From positions 1 through 64,000 of the forward strand of contig JBELHJ010000003.1 of NCBI GenBank assembly GCA_042091495.1: DNA of 64,000 nucleotides, given 5' to 3'. A program made the translations under genes and the position numbers. The stretch is from JBELHJ01 sp042091495 (lineage in GTDB: Bacteria; Bacteroidota; Bacteroidia; Flavobacteriales; Flavobacteriaceae). Positions within the stretch are counted from its first letter, which is position 1. The number at the start of each line of letters is the position of its first letter. This document shows, piece after piece, positions 34,721 to 43,669 of the stretch. The notes under the pieces were generated by a model. The model searched no databases. It was not told the origin of the DNA and saw only the letters and a program-made list of their open reading frames with translations.

Positions 34721-36205
34721 TTGGGGGGACTTAAAACGCTATTTAAACAAACCTTTGTCTATGGACTGGCAACAGTTTTGCCTAGGTTGTTAAATATTAT
34801 TCTTGTACCGCTATATACAAGTAAGGCGGTACTTGAGAACACCTCAGATTACGGTCAAGTTTCTATAATCTTTTCTTATTTTATTATATGTAATGTTATT
34901 CTATCATATGGAATGGAAACTGCTTTTTTTAGATTTTATAATAAAGAAAAGCAGCCTAAAGCAGTACTAGGAACTTCGTGTATTACTATCTTAATAACGT
35001 CTCTTTTATTTTTAGTTATCACCTTATTGGCAAGAGACATCCTAGAAACATTATTACTAATTGATAGGAAGTACCTCACTATAATTATTTGGACCCTCTT
35101 TTTAGATGCCATGGTATTAATTCCTTTTGCTTGGCTTAGAGCAACTGGAAAGCCTGTTAAATATGCCGTAATTAAAATTGCTAATGTAAGTCTAAGTTTG
35201 TCCTTGAATCTCTTAATTTTTCTTTGGTTAAAACCTCAATTTGAATTGCAAAATTTCTGGTCTTCTTTATATGTGCCTAATAATGAGATTACTTACATTT
35301 TTATTTCAAATTTAATAGCTAGCTTATTCACTTTTCTCATTTTATTGAGTGTTTATTGGCAAATTCAATGGCGCTTCGATATACAATTATGGAAAAGAAT
35401 GATGCGATATGCTTTACCTGTTTTAATATCAGGTATGGCATTTACTATAAATGAAACATTTGATAAAATTTTATTACAACGTCTTTTACCTTCCGATATT
35501 TCAGAGTCTCAAGTTGGTATGTACGCAGCATGTTATAAGATAGGTGTATTAATGACTTTATTTACAACAGCTTTTAGACTTGGAATTGAACCATATTTTT
35601 TCAAACATTTTAATTCCATTAAACCCCAATATCATTATGCTAGAATTTTAGAAGCTTTCGTTGCTTTAGGAACTAGTATGTTATTAGTAGTGATAGTTGG
35701 AGCTGATTTTATCAAGCAAATTTTAATTTCCGATGCTGCTTATTGGGAAGCAATGTGGATTGTTCCTTTTATTCTACTTGCTAATTTATGTCTTGGCGTG
35801 TATCACAATCTTTCAGTTTGGTATAAAGTCACCGATAGAACTAAATTTGGAGCGTATTTTTCTTTAAGCGGAGCTGTTTTGACCCTAGGAATTAATTTTT
35901 ATTTAATTCCCACAATTGGGTTTAAAGCTTCAGCCATAGCAACACTAATAGCATATTCGCTGATGATGTTTTTATCTTTTGTTTTCGGAAGGAAATATTA
36001 TCCTATCCCTTATAACTTAAAAAAGATCGGCTTTCAAATATTGTTATCTGTAACTTTAGCTTTCACGTATTTCTTTAATTTCCGAGAGAATTATACTATT
36101 GGAATACTTATGATAATTGTATTTTTGCTATATATCTCATATTCTGAGAAAGAACTTATTTTAAGAATTTTAAAAATTCAAAATGCAAATAAAAATTTTA
36201 AATAA
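34721..36205 (+). CDS. Oligosaccharide flippase/MATE-fold membrane protein
   Basis: The 494-residue protein has about twelve to fourteen hydrophobic helices and the pattern of the polysaccharide-transport branch of the MOP superfamily. Examples are QTFVYGLATVLPRLLNIILVP at the start and GMYAACYKIGVLMTLF in the middle. The TTG at 34721 keeps this N-terminus and no ATG is suitable nearby. Unlike the Wzx in the glycan cluster it sits in a conserved flavobacterial envelope operon. It may carry a lipid-linked precursor for a core envelope glycan. The cargo is unknown. Confidence 0.82.
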   Translation: MGGLKTLFKQTFVYGLATVLPRLLNIILVPLYTSKAVLENTSDYGQVSIIFSYFIICNVILSYGMETAFFRFYNKEKQPKAVLGTSCITILITSLLFLVITLLARDILETLLLIDRKYLTIIIWTLFLDAMVLIPFAWLRATGKPVKYAVIKIANVSLSLSLNLLIFLWLKPQFELQNFWSSLYVPNNEITYIFISNLIASLFTFLILLSVYWQIQWRFDIQLWKRMMRYALPVLISGMAFTINETFDKILLQRLLPSDISESQVGMYAACYKIGVLMTLFTTAFRLGIEPYFFKHFNSIKPQYHYARILEAFVALGTSMLLVVIVGADFIKQILISDAAYWEAMWIVPFILLANLCLGVYHNLSVWYKVTDRTKFGAYFSLSGAVLTLGINFYLIPTIGFKASAIATLIAYSLMMFLSFVFGRKYYPIPYNLKKIGFQILLSVTLAFTYFFNFRENYTIGILMIIVFLLYISYSEKELILRILKIQNANKNFK

Positions 36206-36617
36206 ATCCAATCATAAACTTCCTAGTTATGAGACGCTGTCTTCTGCCGGAATGGATTTAAGAGCATCTGTAAGTGCACCTATAACACTAGGACCAATGG
36301 ATCGAGCTGTAATAAAAACAGGTCTATTTATTGAGTTACCAGTGGGTTATGAGGCACAAGTTAGACCAAGAAGTGGTTTGGCTGCTAAAAAAGGAGTTAC
36401 CGTATTAAACGCCCCAGGAACTATAGATGCAGATTATAGAGGGGAAGTAGGTGTAATTTTAATAAATCTTTCTTCTGAATCATTTACGGTTGAAAATGGT
36501 GAACGCATTGCACAAATGGTCATAGCTAAGCATGAAAGAGCGGAATGGCATGAAGTAGAAGTCTTATCTGAAACGTCCAGAGGTTCTGGAGGTTTTGGAA
36601 GCACAGGAATAAAATAG
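36183..36617 (+). CDS. dut: Deoxyuridine 5'-triphosphate nucleotidohydrolase (dUTPase)
   Basis: Dut hydrolyses dUTP to dUMP and pyrophosphate, keeping uracil out of DNA. The 144-residue trimeric-type enzyme has all five motifs: SAGMDLRA, PRSGLAAKKG, NAPGTIDADYRGE, NGERIAQMVI and a Gly-rich end, RGSGGFGSTG. It overlaps the flippase gene by 23 bases, so the two are translationally linked. Confidence 0.97.
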   Translation: MQIKILNKSNHKLPSYETLSSAGMDLRASVSAPITLGPMDRAVIKTGLFIELPVGYEAQVRPRSGLAAKKGVTVLNAPGTIDADYRGEVGVILINLSSESFTVENGERIAQMVIAKHERAEWHEVEVLSETSRGSGGFGSTGIK

Positions 36618-36639
36618 TTATCCAAATTAAACTTTAAAT

Positions 36640-37662
36640 ATGAAAATTATAGTCCCAATGGCTGGTCGAGGTTCAAGATTGAGACCACATTCAATAACAG
36701 TTCCAAAACCTCTGATACCTGTTGCAGGAAAACCTATCGTGCACCGTTTGGTAAAAGATATAGCCAAGGTTTTAAAGCAACCCATAACAGAAGTCGCTTT
36801 TGTTCTAGGGGATCCTGCTTTTTTTGGAGAAGGTGTTGTTGATAGTCTAACAAAGTTGGCAAACAGTTTAGGCGCAAAGGCATCAATATATAGACAAGAT
36901 AAACCTCTAGGAACAGGGCATGCAATTATGAGTGCAGAACCATCACTTTCTGGTCCTGCAGTAATTGCTTATGCAGACACATTGATTCGAGCAGAATTTG
37001 ATTTAGATCCAGATGCAGATAGTGTAATTTGGACAAAAGAGGTTTCTAATCCAGAAGCATATGGAGTAGTTAACCTAAATGAAAATAATGAGATTACTGA
37101 GCTTGTAGAAAAACCCTCAACATTTGTCTCAAATCAGGCAGTAATAGGTATTTATTATTTCAAAGAAGTAGGCCAGTTAAAGTCTAAATTACAAGAGATT
37201 TTAGATGAGAATATCATGAACGGAGGAGAATATCAAATCAATGATGGAATTAAACGAATGATGAAAGACGGTAAAGTTTTTAAAACCGGTTCTGTTGATG
37301 AGTGGATGGATTGTGGAAATAAAGAAATTACACTAGAAACAAATTCTAAAATGTTAGGGTTTTTAGAAAAGGACGCAGAAGAACAATTAGTAGATAAATC
37401 AGTTATTATAGAAAATTCTACTGTAATTCCACCGTGTTACATTGCTAAACATACAACACTTAAAAATTCAACGATTGGACCTAATGTGTCATTAGGGGAA
37501 AATTGTGTGATTGAAAACACTAATATTACTGAGAGTTTAATTCAAAATCATACAACAGTAAAAAATGCAAAACTTAAAAACGCTATGATCGGTAATCATG
37601 TTATTTATGATGGCAATTGTACAAATGTTAGCATTGGTGATTATTCTAAATTAGAAGCATAA
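36640..37662 (+). CDS. Sugar-phosphate nucleotidyltransferase with beta-helix domain
   Basis: The 340-residue protein has an N-terminal nucleotidyltransferase domain (IIVPMAGRGSRLRPHSITVPKPLIPVAGKP) and VIAYADTLI as metal-binding region. EWMDCGNKE is near residue 225, and a C-terminal hexapeptide-repeat domain follows (residues 265-335). It makes an NDP-sugar from a sugar-1-phosphate. The sugar and nucleotide are not evident from the sequence. It sits between dut and the TPR protein, in an operon for the cell envelope. Confidence 0.88.
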   Translation: MKIIVPMAGRGSRLRPHSITVPKPLIPVAGKPIVHRLVKDIAKVLKQPITEVAFVLGDPAFFGEGVVDSLTKLANSLGAKASIYRQDKPLGTGHAIMSAEPSLSGPAVIAYADTLIRAEFDLDPDADSVIWTKEVSNPEAYGVVNLNENNEITELVEKPSTFVSNQAVIGIYYFKEVGQLKSKLQEILDENIMNGGEYQINDGIKRMMKDGKVFKTGSVDEWMDCGNKEITLETNSKMLGFLEKDAEEQLVDKSVIIENSTVIPPCYIAKHTTLKNSTIGPNVSLGENCVIENTNITESLIQNHTTVKNAKLKNAMIGNHVIYDGNCTNVSIGDYSKLEA

Positions 37663-37664
37663 TT

Positions 37665-39023
37665 ATGAAATTAAAGGTGTCTTTTTTAATATTTTTTTTT
37701 TCATTAATATGCTTTAATGCAGTTTTTAGTCAAGACACCTTTAATAATTTACCTAATGAAGATCTTGGAAATGCCTCTGATGAATTCCAGGAAGCTTTTT
37801 TCGAAGCTTTAAAAGAAAAAGCTAATGGAAATTATGAAAAAGCCACTGATTTTTTAAAAAAATGCCAAGAGATTAATGAAAGTCAAAGTGTTGTTTATTT
37901 TGAATTAGGAAAAAATTTTAAGGCTCTAAAAGATTACGACCTTGCTGAAGAATATTTGAAGGCAGCCTTGAAAATAGAAAAAACCAATGAATGGTATCTT
38001 GATGAGCTTTATGATGTATATCTTAAAATGAAATCCACGGAACAGGCTATAAAAGTTTTAAAAGAGCTGCTGCCTTTCCATAATGATTATAAAGAAGATC
38101 TGGTTGACCTGTATATAGATGTTAAGAAATATTCAAATGCGCTTAATCTCTTGAACGAACTTGATGAAAGTTCAAACTATAGTATTCAAAGAGAAAAGAC
38201 AAGATTTAAAATCTATAATCTCATTAATGATTTCAGAGCTAAAGAATCCTATTTAATAAAACAAATTCAAAAACACCCTAAAAAAGAGTCTTATTATCTC
38301 AAGTTAATTGTTTTCTACAGTGAACAAAATGATCTTGAAAATGCTTTAAAAATTTCAGAAAATTTACTTCAAGTTCTTCCAAATTCAGATCGGGTTCATT
38401 TATCGCTTTATAAATTTAATTTACAACAAACCAAAATTGATGCAGCGGTTGAGTCATTAATGATTGTTTGTAATAGTCCAGTAATTCCAGCTAAATCAAA
38501 AATAAAAACGTTGAATGATTTTAAAAACTTTGTTAAAGCCAACCCAAGCTATGAATCGTTACTAGCAGATGTTTTAGATCAATTGGAGAATACGAAACCT
38601 GAGCAATCAAATAAAGCTAAAGCGGAAGCGTTATTAAAGTCTAAAGAATATAAATTGGCACTTAGCTATTTTGAAAAAGCAATTCAATCTGAACCCAATA
38701 ATTTCTATTTGTATAAACAAGTAGCCTTACTATCATTACAAGAAAAAATTTACGAAAGGGCCTTGGAGTATAGCTCAAAAGGAATGAAGTTATTTCCTGT
38801 TCAGCCTTTGTTTTATTTAATTAACGGTACTTCTAATAATTTAATAAATAATCCAAATAAAGCGATTGATAGCTTAGAGTTAGGAATAGATTTTGTAATT
38901 AATGACAATCAATTAAAGTATGATTTTTACTTGCAATTAAGTGAAAGTTACAAGTTACTAGGTAAAACAAAACAATACAATGAGTATTTTAATAAAGCTG
39001 AAGTTTTAAGACAAAAACAATGA
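37665..39023 (+). CDS. TPR-repeat exported protein
   Basis: The 452-residue protein has a signal peptide (to about residue 22, ending VFSQ). Tetratricopeptide-like helix pairs fill much of the rest. Examples are ANGNYEKATDFLKKCQEI, SVVYFELGKNFKALKDYDLAEEYLKAAL and YKLALSYFEKAIQSEPNN. Such proteins scaffold periplasmic complexes. It overlaps the DUF4292 gene by 4 bases and lies two bases after the nucleotidyltransferase. A partner in the same operon is likely but not proved. Confidence 0.85.
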   Translation: MKLKVSFLIFFFSLICFNAVFSQDTFNNLPNEDLGNASDEFQEAFFEALKEKANGNYEKATDFLKKCQEINESQSVVYFELGKNFKALKDYDLAEEYLKAALKIEKTNEWYLDELYDVYLKMKSTEQAIKVLKELLPFHNDYKEDLVDLYIDVKKYSNALNLLNELDESSNYSIQREKTRFKIYNLINDFRAKESYLIKQIQKHPKKESYYLKLIVFYSEQNDLENALKISENLLQVLPNSDRVHLSLYKFNLQQTKIDAAVESLMIVCNSPVIPAKSKIKTLNDFKNFVKANPSYESLLADVLDQLENTKPEQSNKAKAEALLKSKEYKLALSYFEKAIQSEPNNFYLYKQVALLSLQEKIYERALEYSSKGMKLFPVQPLFYLINGTSNNLINNPNKAIDSLELGIDFVINDNQLKYDFYLQLSESYKLLGKTKQYNEYFNKAEVLRQKQ

Positions 39024-39805
39024 TTAAATTCACCAGTATACTTAAAGTATCATTACTATTTTTGAGTGTTTTGCTATCTGCTTGTAACACCTCAAAAATC
39101 TATTTATCTGATGAGGGTAAGGTAGACATGACCCTTTCAAAAAGACAATTAATTAAAGCAAATAAAAAAACGAATGGCAATTTTGAAACATTGCAAGCCA
39201 AAGTTAAAATTGATGTAAAATCTGGTGAATCAGAAAGTGGATATTCGATATCGCTTAGAATGGATAAAGATCAAATGATTTGGCTTACAGCTCCCTTAGG
39301 TTTAGTTAGAGCTAAAATAACAAATGAAGAAGTTCAATTTTATAATAAAATTGATAAAACATATTACGTGGGGGATTATTCTTTTTTTTCAAAATACCTA
39401 GGGGTTGAAATTAATTATGACATTTTACAAGCCCTTATATTAGGTAATTTCATGAAAGAAGCTAATCCCTCTAAAATGGAGCTAGGTTACACAAATAAAG
39501 CGTATAGATTAAAATCTCAAAACACCATTTTTCTTGAATTGATTTATTTATTAAACCCCACTCATTTTAAGTTAAACCAGCAAAAGATACTTGACCACTA
39601 TAATAATCGAACTTTATCAGTTAATTATGTGTCTTTTCAAAAAATTAAATCTTCTGTAATACCAGAAAAGATTTTCATAGATGCAACGGAAAATACTAAA
39701 AGTACCGAGGTCAAAATTGAAGTCAAAGGGGTTCAATTAGATCAAGAATTAAGATATCCATACACTGTACCAGAAGGGTATAAATTACTTACGTTAAATG
39801 AATAG
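39020..39805 (+). CDS. DUF4292 family lipoprotein
   Basis: The 261-residue protein has a lipoprotein signal ending LLSAC with Cys22. A beta-rich domain follows with LRMDKDQMIWLTAPLGLVRAKI, the region by which DUF4292 is recognised. The fold resembles LolB/LolA-like lipid carriers, so a role in moving or holding lipids at the outer membrane is possible. It overlaps the TPR gene (4 bases) and the EnvC-like gene (8 bases). Confidence 0.85.
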   Translation: MIKFTSILKVSLLFLSVLLSACNTSKIYLSDEGKVDMTLSKRQLIKANKKTNGNFETLQAKVKIDVKSGESESGYSISLRMDKDQMIWLTAPLGLVRAKITNEEVQFYNKIDKTYYVGDYSFFSKYLGVEINYDILQALILGNFMKEANPSKMELGYTNKAYRLKSQNTIFLELIYLLNPTHFKLNQQKILDHYNNRTLSVNYVSFQKIKSSVIPEKIFIDATENTKSTEVKIEVKGVQLDQELRYPYTVPEGYKLLTLNE

Positions 39806-41012
39806 GAGTCTCATCTTTTTTTTAGTATTTACTTTAACCTTTTATGGTAAAGGCTATACTCAATCCACTTCTAAAAAGCAACTTGAAGCAAGGCGTTTAA
39901 AATTGGAAAAAGAAATTAAAGAGGCTAATTCAATTTTAACATTAACTAATAACAAACAAAAATCTGTTTCTTCTCAAGTTGAAGATTTAATGTATAAGAT
40001 TAATATCAGAAAAAACTTAATTAGAGTAACAAATGATCAGGCGAACTTATTGAGCAGACTAATATCTAAAAACTCTAAAGAAGTAAATCAATTAACAGTG
40101 CAACTAGAACTCTTGAAAAAGGATTATGCAGAAATGGTTGTAAAATCTTACAAAAGTAGATCTGTACACAGTAGATTGATGTTCTTGTTTTCTTCAGAAA
40201 ACTTCAAACAAGCCTACAAAAGATTGCAATACTTTGAACAATATAAGCTTTATCAAAAAAATCAGGCAGAAATTATAAAATCAAAATCACTAGAATTAAA
40301 TCAGTTAAATGCGGAGTTAAAACTTCAGCAAGATGAAAAAAAGTCATTAATTGAAAAGAATCGTGAAGTAAATTTAATTCTTGAAGAAGAATTAAAACAA
40401 CAAAATATTTTAATTACTGATATCAAGAAAGATATAGGTAAATACAGGACTTCAATTAATAGAAAGCAACGTGAAATAGAAAAGTTAGATAAGCAAATTG
40501 AGAAATTAATAAAAGAAGCAATTGCTGCTTCAAACAAAAAAAAGGGCTCTAAGCGTTCCAGTTCATTCACACTAACACCAGAAGCAAAAGCTTTAGCGGC
40601 TAGCTTTGAGTCTAATAAAGGTAAATTACCATGGCCAGTTAAAAAAGGGATAGTCAAAGTCAAATACGGTACTCAGCCATCACCAATAGACCCTTCGATA
40701 AAAATTAGAAGTAATGGAATAAGAATAGCTACTGAACCAGCAGCCAAAGTAAAAGCTATTTTTAAAGGGGAGGTATTAGCAATACATCTTGTAAAGCGAG
40801 GAAACCCTTCAGTTTTAATACGTCACGGAAATTATATATCGGTTTACAAGAATTTATCTAAAATATATGTAAAAAAAGGCCAAATTATTGAAACTAATCA
40901 AGAGATAGGACAAGTTTTTACAAACCCGAATTCAGGAGAAAGCATTCTCAATTTTAGTCTTTTTAAGGATGGTAGTACCCAAAACCCAATGTACTGGATA
41001 ATGAGGATTTAA
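39798..41012 (+). CDS. EnvC-like murein hydrolase activator with degenerate M23 domain
   Basis: The 404-residue protein has a signal peptide (to about 22), a long coiled coil (about 24-250) and a C-terminal LytM/M23 domain. The metal-binding motifs are lost: SNGIRIA stands where active enzymes have H-x-G-x-D, and LNFSLF replaces the final H-x-H. As in E. coli EnvC, this predicts an activator of amidases at the division site, not a hydrolase. It ends the envelope operon. Its stop shares TTAA with the convergent thioesterase gene. Confidence 0.9.
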   Translation: MNRSLIFFLVFTLTFYGKGYTQSTSKKQLEARRLKLEKEIKEANSILTLTNNKQKSVSSQVEDLMYKINIRKNLIRVTNDQANLLSRLISKNSKEVNQLTVQLELLKKDYAEMVVKSYKSRSVHSRLMFLFSSENFKQAYKRLQYFEQYKLYQKNQAEIIKSKSLELNQLNAELKLQQDEKKSLIEKNREVNLILEEELKQQNILITDIKKDIGKYRTSINRKQREIEKLDKQIEKLIKEAIAASNKKKGSKRSSSFTLTPEAKALAASFESNKGKLPWPVKKGIVKVKYGTQPSPIDPSIKIRSNGIRIATEPAAKVKAIFKGEVLAIHLVKRGNPSVLIRHGNYISVYKNLSKIYVKKGQIIETNQEIGQVFTNPNSGESILNFSLFKDGSTQNPMYWIMRI

Positions 41013-41524
41013 TCATCTAAAAATAATGCTTTAAGCTCAGTAGCTTCGTTAGCGTTCATCTTTCCGGCTAGTACTAAGCTTAATTGTTTTCTTCTTAGGG
41101 CCGCATTATATCTTTCTTTTTCAAGGTCTGATTCAGGAATTAATTCAGGAACCTTAACAGGTCTACCCGTTTCATCAACAGCCACGAAAGTATAGATAGC
41201 TTCATTTGCTTTTGATTTTTCCCTAGATTCTCTGTCTTCAGTCCAAACGTCAATATATACTTCCATAGAACTTTTGAATGCTCTTGACACACATGCTTCA
41301 ACAGTTACAACACTGCCAATAGGAACAGCTCTATTGAATGCCACGTGATTTACAGAAGCAGTAACAACAATTCTTCTAGAATGACGTCTCGCAGCAATAC
41401 AAGCAGCTCTATCCATTCGCGCTAATAATTCTCCACCAAATAAATTATTTAATGGGTTAGTCTCTCCAGGTAAAACCATATCTGTCATTATGGTCTTGGA
41501 TTCTTTAGCTTTTTTAGCTTCCAT
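41009..41524 (-). CDS. Acyl-CoA thioesterase (hotdog fold, YciA/BFIT-like)
   Basis: The 171-residue protein has the thioesterase hotdog core: MVLPGETNPLNNLFGGELLARMDRAACIAARRH contains the catalytic Asn/Asp region, and VNHVAFNRAVPIGSVVTVEACV follows. It hydrolyses acyl-CoA to free acid and CoA in the cytoplasm. It is 12 bases downstream of the HU/SPOR gene and probably shares its transcript. Confidence 0.92.
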   Translation of the reverse strand: MEAKKAKESKTIMTDMVLPGETNPLNNLFGGELLARMDRAACIAARRHSRRIVVTASVNHVAFNRAVPIGSVVTVEACVSRAFKSSMEVYIDVWTEDRESREKSKANEAIYTFVAVDETGRPVKVPELIPESDLEKERYNAALRRKQLSLVLAGKMNANEATELKALFLDD

Positions 41525-41536
41525 TTCAGTAGTTTT

Positions 41537-42478
41537 TTACTTAGAAGGGTCTATAAATAGCCAAGCGTTTTTATTGTCTTCAGCTCTTATAGATGACAAA
41601 GCAGTTAATGCTTCCTCTCTGGTTTCGAATGAATCGTAGGCAATTTGATTTAGGCCAAATCTGTTTAATCCAATTGATTTAGCATTTATAAATCCTATTT
41701 GGTGCAAATAATTAATTTTATTGACTGCATTTTGGTTGTTTTTAAAAGCGCCTGCAATGATGTGGAATGGTTTTGAAACTTCTCTAACACCAACTTGTAA
41801 AGTAGCAGAGGGTATAGGAGAAGTTAATACAAAAGTAGCTTCCTGTATTTTTCTGTCAACTTCCTTTGACGCTTTTTCGTAGGTAATTTTATTACTGCTT
41901 TCTATTTGATTTATGTAAAGTTTAGACCCAATAGTTCCCCCAATAAATAATGAAATTAAACCAATTGATGCATACTTTAAATAGATCTTTTTGTTTGATT
42001 TAGTAGTTGATTGTTGAAGAGGAATTACAGGTATTACCTCATCAGTCTCACTCAATATTCTGGACGTTGGCTCAGAAGTAAAATGACTTAAACCGAAAGA
42101 CTCAACTAAAAAATTATTTAAATAGTTAGGCTTAAACACTAGTCGCCCTTCTATATTCAAACTAAATACACCGATGTGCTTAATTGAATAGGTACCTTGT
42201 TCTTTAATTGAATTACTTATTTGTAAAGTGAATAACTTAATCTGTTGGATTGCTTCAGAATATGAACAACCTTCACACTTAGCAATATGATTAGCTAATA
42301 AGCCATCGTTTTGATTTAATTGTTCATTAAATGCTAAAACTTTTTTTGGAGGATAAAACGTATTTGTTGTTTCATGGATTTGAGCAGAAACTTTATGAGT
42401 TAGTATTGCCCCAAAATCAGGAATTATAACACAATCGTGTCTGTGGAGTAAAGCATTAATATGTAAAACAACAGTCAT
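41537..42478 (-). CDS. HU-CCDC81 domain protein with membrane helix and SPOR domain
   Basis: The 313-residue protein begins with a domain (residues 1-130) bearing LLHRHDCVIIPDFGAILT and KHIGVFSLNIEGRLVF, matching the HU-like CCDC81 family of Bacteroidota. A membrane helix follows near 170-190 and the C-terminus (about 236-313) is a SPOR domain (FHIIAGAFKNNQNA). SPOR domains bind denuded peptidoglycan at division sites. The layout predicts a cytoplasmic HU-like domain tied to septal wall. It is the first gene of a two-gene unit with the thioesterase. Confidence 0.88.
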   Translation of the reverse strand: MTVVLHINALLHRHDCVIIPDFGAILTHKVSAQIHETTNTFYPPKKVLAFNEQLNQNDGLLANHIAKCEGCSYSEAIQQIKLFTLQISNSIKEQGTYSIKHIGVFSLNIEGRLVFKPNYLNNFLVESFGLSHFTSEPTSRILSETDEVIPVIPLQQSTTKSNKKIYLKYASIGLISLFIGGTIGSKLYINQIESSNKITYEKASKEVDRKIQEATFVLTSPIPSATLQVGVREVSKPFHIIAGAFKNNQNAVNKINYLHQIGFINAKSIGLNRFGLNQIAYDSFETREEALTALSSIRAEDNKNAWLFIDPSK

Positions 42479-42482
42479 ATAC

Positions 42483-42490
42483 CAAATGTA
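42483..42490 (-). promoter_or_regulatory. Candidate -7 element just before the HU/SPOR start codon
   Basis: The reverse strand reads TACATTTG, a perfect TAnnTTTG, ending 4 bases before the ATG at 42478. No TTG lies at the usual distance. If used, the mRNA would be leaderless. Confidence 0.42.
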
Positions 42491-42580
42491 TTAATTTTAT
42501 AAATTCATGAAGGAGTAGGCTTCTAAGAGTTATTAACAACATTTAATTTTACTATCTTATGTAATATTAACGAACCTACT

Positions 42581-43669
42581 ATGTTACTTGAATCTGACTT
42601 GTTATATGTATTAGCATTACAAAAAATTCCTGGATTAGGAAGTATTACCATAAAAAAACTCATTGAAATTTATGAAGATCCAAAAGCGATTTTTGAAGAT
42701 AATAGATCACATCAAAAATTAATAAAAGGGATAAATAAAGACGTTTTAAAAGCGCTGGATGACAGTTCTATTTTAAAAGCAGCATCTTCTGAAATTGAAT
42801 TTTTAAAATCAAATCAAATCTCACCACTGTATTATAAAGACAAAAATTATCCGTTTTACCTAAAACAGTGTATTGATGGCCCTGTGGTATTGTTTAAGAC
42901 AGGTAGTTTTTCATTTAAACAGAGAAATTATTTAAGTATAGTAGGTACTAGAAAATGTACCGAAATGGGTAAAAGTTTTTGTGAAGCACTGGCCTATGAA
43001 TTGAAACCTTATAACCCTGTTATTGTGTCTGGTTTTGCATATGGTATTGACATTTCAGCTCATGAGGCTGCACTAAAAAACAATTTAGACACCATAGCTT
43101 GTTTTGCCCACGGATTTAATGAAGTGTATCCTAAAGCTCACAAAAAGTACGTGACTAAAATTGAGGCTCAGGGGGCAATAGTTTCAGAATTTTGGAGTAC
43201 CTCTGAACTGAATCGTGAGAATTTTTTGAAGCGTAATAGAATCATTGCTGGACTTAGTCCTGCAACCTTAATTGTCGAATCGGCAGAAAAAGGGGGGAGT
43301 TTAGTAACCGCAGATATTGCTAACTCTTATGACAGAGAGGTGTTTGCTGTACCCGGAAACCCATATCAAATTCAAAGTGTTGGTTGTAACAACCTTATAA
43401 AAAGTCAAAAAGCGCAATTGGTATCTTCTCCTTTGGATATTCCATACCTTTTAAATTGGAAGATTGAAAAGGAATTACAGTCTAAACCTCAAATAGAACT
43501 GACTAATGAAGAAAATCGGATCTTTTCAAATTTGAAAGGCATAATGGATTTAGAAGAATTAGCTTTTAAGGCAGATATACCAATTTATAAATTGTCGTCA
43601 ATTCTACTAAGCTTAGAGCTAAAAAAACTAGTAAAGCCTATACCTGGCAGGAAAATTAGAAAAATTTAA
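42581..43669 (+). CDS. dprA: DNA-processing protein DprA
   Basis: DprA binds single-stranded DNA taken up during transformation and loads RecA. The 362-residue protein has an N-terminal helix-hairpin-helix-like region and a Rossmann-like core with SIVGTRKCTEMG, VSGFAYGIDISAHEAAL and NRIIAGLSPATLIVESAEKGGSLVTADIA. A C-terminal winged-helix domain (about 295-355) follows. Length is normal. It is divergent from the HU/SPOR gene and convergent with trpS, sharing the TTAA of the stops. Confidence 0.95.
   Translation: MLLESDLLYVLALQKIPGLGSITIKKLIEIYEDPKAIFEDNRSHQKLIKGINKDVLKALDDSSILKAASSEIEFLKSNQISPLYYKDKNYPFYLKQCIDGPVVLFKTGSFSFKQRNYLSIVGTRKCTEMGKSFCEALAYELKPYNPVIVSGFAYGIDISAHEAALKNNLDTIACFAHGFNEVYPKAHKKYVTKIEAQGAIVSEFWSTSELNRENFLKRNRIIAGLSPATLIVESAEKGGSLVTADIANSYDREVFAVPGNPYQIQSVGCNNLIKSQKAQLVSSPLDIPYLLNWKIEKELQSKPQIELTNEENRIFSNLKGIMDLEELAFKADIPIYKLSSILLSLELKKLVKPIPGRKIRKI

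Noticed and set aside
40325..40663. 112-codon reverse-strand frame in the EnvC-like gene
   Set aside because: It lies in the antisense of a coiled-coil region, where long open frames arise by composition.
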